Shown piece by piece: positions 6,318 through 10,416 of a stretch of 10,416 bases of DNA (position 1 is the stretch's first letter; every line of letters begins with the position of its first letter). The stretch is from contig CAJUBX010000079.1 of assembly GCA_910585165.1 (NCBI GenBank), positions 1 through 10,416 on the forward strand, read 5' to 3'. This DNA comes from an uncultured Oscillibacter sp. (GTDB taxonomy: Bacteria; Bacillota; Clostridia; Oscillospirales; Oscillospiraceae). Under the pieces are notes generated by a model that was not told where the DNA came from, did no database searches, and was given only the letters and a program-made list of their open reading frames with translations. The position numbers and the translations under genes are program-made.

Positions 6318-7679
6318 ATGGCGTACTTTCCGTTTTTCATGGACCTGGAGGGCCGGGAGGGCCTTATCGTGGGCGGCGGGGCCGTGGCGCTGCGGAAGCT
6401 CCAAAAGCTTCTGCCCTTCGGCCCCCGGCTCACCGTGGCCGCGCCGGAGCTGCTGGAGGAAATCCAGGCCCTGCCAGGGCTCACCCTGCTCCGCCGGGCC
6501 TTTGACCCCGCCATGCTGGAGGGGAAGTTTTTCGTAATCGCCGCTACCGGCAGCCGGGAGGAAAACCGGAAAATCGCCGCCCTCTGCCGGGAGAGGGGAA
6601 TCCTGGTCAACGCCGCGGACAGCAAAGAGGACTGCGGCTTCCTGTTCCCCGCCCTGGTAAAGCAGGGGGATTTGACCGTGGGAATTTCCACCGCCGGAAC
6701 AAGCCCCAGCGCCGCCGCCTGGGTGAAGCGGCGGGCGGCGGGTCAACTCCCGGAGGATTTCGGGGATATGCTTGCCTATCTCGCCTCCCTGCGCCCCCTG
6801 GTCAAAGCCCGCGTCCCGGAGAAGCGCCGGGCCGCCGTGTTCTCCCGGCTGTTTTCCGCCTGCCTGGAGGGGGGCTTTCCCCTGGAGGAGGCCGCCTTGG
6901 CGGCGGTTCTGGAGGAGGCCGCCTTGGCGGCGGTTCTGGAGGAGGCCGCCGCCGGAAAGGTCTATCTGGTGGGAGCGGGCTGCGGGGCGGCGGACCTCAT
7001 CACCCTCCGGGGCCTGCGGCTTCTGGAGCGCTGCGGCGCGGTGGTCTACGACGATTTGCTGGACCGGAGGCTGCTGGAGGCCGTGCCGGAGAGCGCGGAG
7101 GCCCTCTATGTGGGCAAGCGGCGGGGCCGCCGCTCCATGGACCAGGAGGCAATCAACGCCCTTCTGATCTCCAAGGCCCGGGAGGGCAAGACGGTGGTCC
7201 GCCTCAAGGGCGGGGACCCCTTTGTCTTTGGCCGGGGCGGAGAGGAGGCCCTGGCCCTCCAGGCCGCCGGAATCCGGTGGGAATACGTTCCCGGCGTGAC
7301 CTCCGCCGTGGCGGTCCCGGGCTGGGCCGGCATTCCCGCCACCCACCGGGGAGTGAGCCGGAGCTTCCACGTGGCCGCCGCCCACACGGCGGACTCGCCG
7401 GACGGCCTGCCGGAGGGACTGGAGAACCTGGCCCGCCTGCCGGGAACCTTGCTGTTTCTCATGGGCCTTTCCCAGCTGGAGGAGCTTGCCCGCCGCCTCA
7501 TGGCGGCGGGACTGCCGAAGTCCACCCCCGCCGCCGTGGTTTCCGGCGAAAACGCCCCCCGGCCCATGGCGGTCCGGGGGACGCTGGAGGACATTGCGGA
7601 AAAGGCCCGGAAGGCCGGGACCGAGGCCCCCGCCGTCATCGTGGTGGGGGGCACGGCGGGAATGGATTTGCGGGCTTAG
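6318..7679 (+). CDS. cysG: CysG-type siroheme synthase: precorrin-2 dehydrogenase fused to uroporphyrinogen-III methyltransferase
   Basis: This 453-residue fusion is almost the same length as E. coli/Salmonella CysG (457). The N-terminal domain (1-150) has the NAD-binding LIVGGGAVALRK (Gly19-21), NAADSKEDC with Asp101 in the place of catalytic Asp104, and STAGTSPSAA. A helical region containing a 9-residue tandem repeat (190-212) leads to the SUMT/CobA domain (214-453). That domain has LVGAGCG, YDDLLD (Asp245), YVGKRRG (Lys267), RLKGGDPFVFGRGGEE, VPGVTSA and FLMGL (Met382); the Asp, Lys and Met match CysG Asp248, Lys270 and Met382. It should methylate uroporphyrinogen III with SAM to precorrin-2 and oxidise that to sirohydrochlorin; iron insertion by the N-terminal domain is possible but unproven. 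GGAGGAGGGG (6304-6313) is the RBS. The product is the cofactor required by the reductase at the head of the operon. Confidence 0.93.
   Translation: MAYFPFFMDLEGREGLIVGGGAVALRKLQKLLPFGPRLTVAAPELLEEIQALPGLTLLRRAFDPAMLEGKFFVIAATGSREENRKIAALCRERGILVNAADSKEDCGFLFPALVKQGDLTVGISTAGTSPSAAAWVKRRAAGQLPEDFGDMLAYLASLRPLVKARVPEKRRAAVFSRLFSACLEGGFPLEEAALAAVLEEAALAAVLEEAAAGKVYLVGAGCGAADLITLRGLRLLERCGAVVYDDLLDRRLLEAVPESAEALYVGKRRGRRSMDQEAINALLISKAREGKTVVRLKGGDPFVFGRGGEEALALQAAGIRWEYVPGVTSAVAVPGWAGIPATHRGVSRSFHVAAAHTADSPDGLPEGLENLARLPGTLLFLMGLSQLEELARRLMAAGLPKSTPAAVVSGENAPRPMAVRGTLEDIAEKARKAGTEAPAVIVVGGTAGMDLRA
6882..6950 (+). repeat. 27-bp in-frame tandem repeat in the cysG linker
   Basis: A 27-bp unit occurs twice perfectly (6882-6908 and 6909-6935), followed by a 15-bp partial third copy (to 6950). 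Each unit encodes the 9-residue block EEAALAAVL (offset by one codon), lengthening a helical segment between the dehydrogenase and methyltransferase domains. Copies are identical at the DNA level, so the duplication is recent or maintained by recombination or slippage. Confidence 0.95.
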
Positions 7680-7700
7680 AGCCTATCCGCGAATAAGACG
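7678..7700 (+). repeat. Left terminal inverted repeat of the MITE-like element
   Basis: This 23-bp arm begins AGAGCCTATCCGCG and ends AAGACG. It is the perfect reverse complement of 7871-7893. Its first base (A7678) is probably the last base of the TTA target duplication, leaving 22 bp of element end. Inward of it the similarity continues imperfectly for about 12 bp (8 matches). A small hairpin, GACG-T-GCGCA/TGCGC-CGTC, lies at 7697-7718. Confidence 0.93.
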
Positions 7701-7892
7701 TGCGCAGATTGCGCCGTCAGATTTTTGCCCCAAGGGCATGTGACATCCCTAAGCGGCAAAGCCGCCAACGGCTGTCCGATCGCCAGACAAGGCGCTTTGA
7801 CGCAGGCGGGCTGTCGTCCGGCAAGGAAACGCAACGCAGGATGGCGGAAAATATGCAAGCAAGCTGTGTGCGTCTTATTCGCGGATAGGCTC
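7679..7892. mobile_element. MITE-like non-coding element, 214 bp
   Basis: The element is bounded by 22-bp perfect inverted repeats (GAGCCTATCC... / ...GGATAGGCTC) and flanked on both sides by TTA (7676-7678 and 7893-7895), consistent with a 3-bp target-site duplication. It is too short for a transposase and has no convincing gene. Its interior has small hairpins (TGCCC-CAA-GGGCA at 7726-7738; GCGGC-AAA-GCCGC at 7753-7765) and noticeably lower GC than the neighbouring genes. GAGCC-type ends with a TNA duplication recall some IS5-family subgroups; that assignment is from memory and tentative. It fills the whole gap between the convergent cysG and MATE genes. The long palindrome could fold in RNA and end transcription from both sides. 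Confidence 0.85.
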
Positions 7893-7893
7893 T
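7871..7893 (+). repeat. Right terminal inverted repeat of the MITE-like element
   Basis: This 23-bp arm begins CGTCTTATTCGCGG and ends ATAGGCTCT. It perfectly mirrors 7678-7700. The final T7893 is probably the first base of the right TTA duplication copy, which also forms the stop codon (TAA on the minus strand) of the MATE gene. Confidence 0.93.
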
Positions 7894-9221
7894 TAGTAGC
7901 CATACCGCTTCCGCTGGGACGCCAGAAACGCTGCGGTGACAAAGAGGGTCAGCACCTCCGCCGCTGTCACCGCCAGCCAAATGCCGTCCAGCTCCAGGAA
8001 CAGGGGCAGAACGAAGATGGCGGCGGTCTGAAACAGCAGCGTCCGCAAAAAGGCGATGGCGGCGGAAATCACGCCGCTGCCCAGGGCGGTGAAGAAGGCG
8101 GAGCCGAAAATGTTGAAGCCCATAGCCAGGAAGGACAGGGCGTAAAGCCGGAAGCCCCGGGTGGTGAGGGCCAGGAGATCCGCGTCATAGCCCACGAAAA
8201 TCCGGGACAGCGGCCCCGCCAGGGCTACGGCGGCAGCGGTGAGCCCGGCGCAGCCCGCCAGCATCAAAAGCAGGCTCTTCCGCAGAAGGCTCCGCAGCTC
8301 CTCCTGGTTTCCCGCCCCGTAATGGTAGCTGATAATGGGCCCCGCTCCGGTGGAATAGCCCAGGAACACGCCGATGAAGATGAAGTTCACGTACATGATC
8401 ACCCCGAAGGCGGCCACGCCGTTCTCCCCAATGAGACGCATGAGCTGGAAGTTGTAGAGGATGCTGACAAAGGAGGTGGAGAGGTTGCTCATCATCTCCG
8501 AGGAGCCGTTGGAGCAGGTCTGGGCCAGCACCCGGCCCTCGAACTTGGTTTTCGTCAGGCGGAGGGGGGATTTATTGGGCAGGAGGAAGTAGATCAGGGG
8601 CACCACGCCCCCCACGAGGGAGCTCAGCACCGTGGCGATGGCCGCTCCCGCCACGCCCCAGGGCAGGACTCCCACCAAAAGCCAGTCGCCGGCCATGTTG
8701 GTCAGCCCCGCCGCCACGGTGAGCCCCAAGCCCAGCTTGGGCCGCTCCGCCGCCACCAGGAAGGTTTGAAACATGTTCTGCAAAATGAAGGGCACCAGGG
8801 CGAAGGTGAGCACCCGCCCGTAGAGGACCGCCAGGGGCAGCATCTCGCCCTCCGCCCCCAAAAGGACGCAGAGGGGCTCCATGATAAGCTCCGCCGCCGC
8901 CGTCAGGACCAGTCCCGCGATGATTCCGGCCCAGACGATGAGGGTGAAGTAGCGGTTCGCCCGGGGAAGGTCCCCCTCCCCCATGGTGCGGGCCACCACA
9001 GCGCTGCCGCCGGCGCCCAGCATGAAGCCCACCGTGGCGAAAATCATCAGCGCGGGCATGATGAGGTTCACCGCCGCGAAGGCGGTCTTTCCCGCGTAGT
9101 TGGAGACGAAGACGCCGTCCACCACGCCGTAGATGGAGGTGAAAATCAGCATGACGACGGTGGGGAAAGTGAAGCGCAGGAGCTTGCCATAGGTAAAATG
9201 CTCGGATAAACGGATATGCAT
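7893..9221 (-). CDS. MATE-family multidrug efflux transporter (MepA-like)
   Basis: This 442-residue polytopic protein has the usual MATE length (about 12 membrane helices in two pseudo-symmetric halves). The N-terminal half shows FPTVVMLIFTSIYGVVDGVF, the AGKTAFAAVNLIMP region, GAGGSAVVARTMGEGD and QNMFQTFLVAAERPKLGL, all characteristic of the family. The second half repeats the pattern around AFGVIMYVNFIFIGVFLGYS and PIISYHYGAGN. MATE pumps export cationic drugs and metabolites by Na+ or H+ antiport. The ATG at 9219-9221 has AAAGGA (9229-9234, minus strand) as RBS. It follows the MarR gene by 51 nt on the same strand, probably in one operon; the arrangement recalls S. aureus mepR-mepA, where a MarR-type repressor controls the pump. 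The real substrate is unknown. Its stop codon lies in the target duplication of the MITE-like element. Confidence 0.92.
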   Translation of the reverse strand: MHIRLSEHFTYGKLLRFTFPTVVMLIFTSIYGVVDGVFVSNYAGKTAFAAVNLIMPALMIFATVGFMLGAGGSAVVARTMGEGDLPRANRYFTLIVWAGIIAGLVLTAAAELIMEPLCVLLGAEGEMLPLAVLYGRVLTFALVPFILQNMFQTFLVAAERPKLGLGLTVAAGLTNMAGDWLLVGVLPWGVAGAAIATVLSSLVGGVVPLIYFLLPNKSPLRLTKTKFEGRVLAQTCSNGSSEMMSNLSTSFVSILYNFQLMRLIGENGVAAFGVIMYVNFIFIGVFLGYSTGAGPIISYHYGAGNQEELRSLLRKSLLLMLAGCAGLTAAAVALAGPLSRIFVGYDADLLALTTRGFRLYALSFLAMGFNIFGSAFFTALGSGVISAAIAFLRTLLFQTAAIFVLPLFLELDGIWLAVTAAEVLTLFVTAAFLASQRKRYGY

Positions 9222-9251
9222 AGGGAGTTCCTTTCTCTGTATGACGCGCCT

Positions 9252-9268
9252 GCCGGGAGTTTCCCGGC
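9252..9268 (-). other. Stem-loop between marR and MATE genes
   Basis: GCCGGGA (9252-9258) and TCCCGGC (9262-9268) form a perfect 7-bp stem with a 3-nt loop, just after the MarR stop and about 20 nt before the MATE RBS. On the minus strand no T-tract follows, so it is not a terminator for the operon. It may tune the ratio of regulator to pump. On the plus strand it is followed by a T-rich run, but no plus-strand gene is present there. Confidence 0.5.
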
Positions 9269-9272
9269 GGCT

Positions 9273-9710
9273 TTATTTTTGGGGTATGGGGGCCACCTTT
9301 TGAAACAGGGCGAACCACTTCCGGGACAGGCGGAGCATGGCCAGCCACTCTTCCTCCGTCATGCCCTCGGCGGCGGCCCGCTCCGCCTCCATGACGGGGA
9401 GGACGGTTTTCCGGACCAGCTCCCGGCCCCGGTCCGTGAGACAGACAGCCACCTCCCGGCCTCCGCCGGGCCGGAGGGCGAGGAAGCCCCCCGCCTCCAG
9501 CTTCCGCACGGAGGAATGGACAGTCTGCTTGCTGAGGAAAAACTGGCGGCAGATATCCTTCTGGGTGCAGCCCTCCCCCAGCTCAGCCAGGCTCCACAGC
9601 ACCCAGAGGGCGCTGTCCGACAGGCCCAGGCCCTGGGCCAGGGTATGGTAAAATTCGTCGATTTGATGGTCGGTTTGGAGATACTCCTGAAATAATTGGT
9701 ATTTGTCCAT
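9273..9710 (-). CDS. MarR-family transcriptional regulator
   Basis: This 145-residue protein has the normal size and layout for MarR: dimerisation helices at both ends and a winged helix-turn-helix at about residues 48-96. Within it, TQKDICRQFFLSKQTVHSSV forms helix-turn-helix, KLEAGGFLAL leads into the wing, and RPGGGREVAVCLTDRGREL is the wing and the typical LTxxG motif. The start at ATG 9708-9710 is chosen because AAGGAGAG (9718-9725, minus strand) lies 7 nt upstream. The longer frame from GTG 9755 is rejected since that codon lies in the -10 box. MarR proteins are usually dimeric repressors released by small ligands or oxidants. The inverted-repeat sites in its own promoter suggest autoregulation together with the downstream MATE pump. 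Confidence 0.9.
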   Translation of the reverse strand: MDKYQLFQEYLQTDHQIDEFYHTLAQGLGLSDSALWVLWSLAELGEGCTQKDICRQFFLSKQTVHSSVRKLEAGGFLALRPGGGREVAVCLTDRGRELVRKTVLPVMEAERAAAEGMTEEEWLAMLRLSRKWFALFQKVAPIPQK

Positions 9711-9724
9711 CCGGTGGCTCTCCT

Positions 9725-9777
9725 TATAGTATGAAATCAGACTTGCAGGAGACACTATAGTCCGATCTCATACCATA
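9725..9777. promoter_or_regulatory. Candidate MarR operator: inverted arms plus central palindrome
   Basis: The left arm TATAGTATGAAATC (9725-9738) and the right arm GATCTCATACCATA (9764-9777) are inverted copies matching at 12 of 14 positions, 25 bp apart. A further related copy with the perfect palindrome ACTATAGT (9754-9761) covers the -10 box. The right arm lies between and over the -35 and spacer. Binding of a dimer to these sites would block RNA polymerase. Assignment to the adjacent MarR protein is inferred from position. Confidence 0.6.
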
Positions 9778-9782
9778 GTCAA
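9754..9782 (-). promoter_or_regulatory. Sigma-A promoter of the marR-MATE operon
   Basis: On the minus strand, the -35 box TTGACT (9777-9782; 5 of 6) and the -10 box TATAGT (9754-9759; 5 of 6) are separated by exactly 17 bp. Transcription would begin near 9747, giving a leader of about 37 nt ending with the AAGGAGAG RBS. This near-consensus promoter is overlaid with repeat operators, the usual design for a strong but repressed gene. Confidence 0.85.
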
Positions 9783-9828
9783 GGGGCGGCCTTCACAAAA
9801 ATACGAGGCGGACCATGTGGAATATGTA

Positions 9829-9857
9829 ACAAGAGGCCCGGAGACCGGGCCTCTTGT
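9829..9857 (-). terminator. Hairpin terminator at the spoVAD stop codon
   Basis: ACAAGAGGCCCGG (9829-9841) and CCGGGCCTCTTGT (9845-9857) form a perfect 13-bp stem with a 3-nt loop. On the minus strand the stem begins at the last base of the spoVAD TGA and is followed by a modest T-rich run (TTACATATT). The very stable stem suggests termination, though the weak T-tract makes its strength uncertain. It separates the sporulation gene from the marR promoter. Confidence 0.75.
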
Positions 9858-10416
9858 CACTTCTTTGTGGAAATGCAGAGGGCGTGGCAGATGGAGGGGA
9901 TGGACTCCCCCTGAAAACTGGAGGTGGGGGAGAGCAGGGCCCCGGTGGGGGCGAAGACAATTTTTTTCCACTTCCCCTGCCGCATGCCGGAGAGGAGGTA
10001 GCCGTTGAATACCGAGGCGGAGCAGCCGCAGCCGGAGCCCCCGGCGTGCATGTCCTGCCGCTCCCGGTCATAGAGGAGGAGGCCGCAGTCCTGGAAACGG
10101 TCCCCCATGTCCACGCCGTCCTTGGCGAAAAAGTCCCGGACAATGGCGTGGCCCAGCTCCCCCAGGTCCCCGGTGACCACCAGGTCGTAATCCTGGGGAC
10201 CGGTTTTGGTGTCCTGGAAGAAGGCGGACAGGGTGTCGTAGGCCGCCGGAGCCATAGCGGCCCCCATGTTGTTGGCGTCGGCGACGCCCTTGTCCACAAT
10301 CTTTCCGCAGGTGATGTGGGTGATATAGGGCCCGTCCCCCTGGGAGGCCAGTATGGTGCACCCGGCGGCGGTGGCGGTCCACTGGGCGGTGGGGGTCCGC
10401 TGGTTGCCGTAGGGCA
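9857..10416 (-). CDS. spoVAD: Stage V sporulation protein AD (SpoVAD), C-terminal part (partial)
   Basis: The last 186 codons of SpoVAD (full proteins are about 335-340 residues) enter from the right edge and stop at TGA 9857-9859. Recognisable conserved blocks are PYGNQRTPTAQWT, GPYITHITCGKIVDKG, ANNMGAAMAPAAYDTL, DLVVTGDLGELGH, HAGGSGCGCSASVFNGYLL and KIVFAPTGALLSPTSSFQGE. SpoVAD has a thiolase-like fold and binds dipicolinic acid; with SpoVAC and other SpoVA proteins it moves Ca-dipicolinate into the forespore and out during germination. The GTG codon at 10295-10297 is internal, not a start, since homology continues upstream to the window edge. In many Firmicutes spoVAE follows directly; here a hairpin ends the unit instead. 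The promoter lies outside the window. The gene supports a spore-forming host. Confidence 0.95.
   Translation of the reverse strand, partial: PYGNQRTPTAQWTATAAGCTILASQGDGPYITHITCGKIVDKGVADANNMGAAMAPAAYDTLSAFFQDTKTGPQDYDLVVTGDLGELGHAIVRDFFAKDGVDMGDRFQDCGLLLYDRERQDMHAGGSGCGCSASVFNGYLLSGMRQGKWKKIVFAPTGALLSPTSSFQGESIPSICHALCISTKK

Noticed and set aside
6969..6996. GAGCGAAD instead of GAGPGDPD in the SAM-binding loop of the methyltransferase domain, suggesting a damaged enzyme
   Set aside because: From memory, a GCG variant is common in clostridial CobA proteins. All other motifs and the catalytic Asp245, Lys267 and Met382 are intact, so decay is unlikely.
7676..7980. Small open frames within and across the MITE-like element
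   Set aside because: They run through the inverted repeats (both strands give similar AYPRIRR peptides), have no good RBS and are best explained by the palindromic element.
7725..9209. 494-codon plus-strand open frame starting inside the MITE and running antisense to the MATE gene
   Set aside because: The translation is Gly/Gln/His-rich and featureless, while the opposite strand encodes a clear MATE transporter. It is a GC-bias shadow.
9252..9285. Plus-strand terminator (hairpin plus T-rich run)
   Set aside because: There is no plus-strand gene upstream for it to serve. The hairpin lies between two minus-strand genes and is listed instead as an intergenic stem-loop.
9711..9755. Upstream GTG start for the MarR regulator
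   Set aside because: It overlaps the -10 box and would not be transcribed. The ATG at 9710 has AAGGAGAG at good spacing.

Overview
The window looks like chromosomal DNA from a GC-rich, endospore-forming member of the Clostridia, probably Oscillospiraceae-like (Flavonifractor/Lawsonibacter type). The evidence is a partial spoVAD, strong GC bias at third codon positions, clostridial-type AGGAGG ribosome binding sites and the gene families present. The taxonomic call is inference.

Layout, left to right. The 3' end of an unrecognised plus-strand gene (1-128) is closed by a strong hairpin-T-tract terminator. A two-gene unit follows: a DUF815 AAA+ ATPase (195-1499) and a DUF523/TudS-like Fe-S desulfidase-type protein (1496-1927), overlapping by 4 nt. 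Directly behind its stop codon lies a good sigma-A promoter (1935-1963). It drives a compact five-gene operon: siroheme-dependent nitrite/sulfite reductase-like protein (2016-3560), lipoprotein substrate-binding protein, FecCD-type permease and ATPase of a metal-chelate/cobalamin-class ABC importer (3633-6316), and a CysG-type bifunctional siroheme synthase (6318-7679). The logic is coherent: CysG makes siroheme from uroporphyrinogen III, the importer may supply iron or a related chelate, and the reductase uses siroheme plus a [4Fe-4S] cluster. The importer substrate and the reductase substrate are both unproven.

A 214-bp MITE-like element (7679-7892) with nearly perfect terminal inverted repeats and an apparent TTA target duplication sits between cysG and a convergent gene. 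Removing it in silico shows that it landed in a 4-bp tail-to-tail overlap of the two stop codons and restored both.

The right part is on the minus strand. A MarR-family regulator (9273-9710) lies upstream of a MATE efflux pump (7893-9221), apparently one operon, with a near-consensus promoter embedded in an inverted-repeat operator candidate. The last element is the 3' part of spoVAD (9857-10416), followed at its stop codon by a hairpin terminator.

All intergenic stretches are under 300 bases and each is accounted for below. No tRNA, rRNA, CRISPR array, phage or defence genes were seen. The most unusual signals are the MITE in the overlapping stop codons, the MarR operator array, an in-frame 27-bp tandem repeat in the CysG linker, and a Cys in place of a predicted anion-binding Arg in the reductase.
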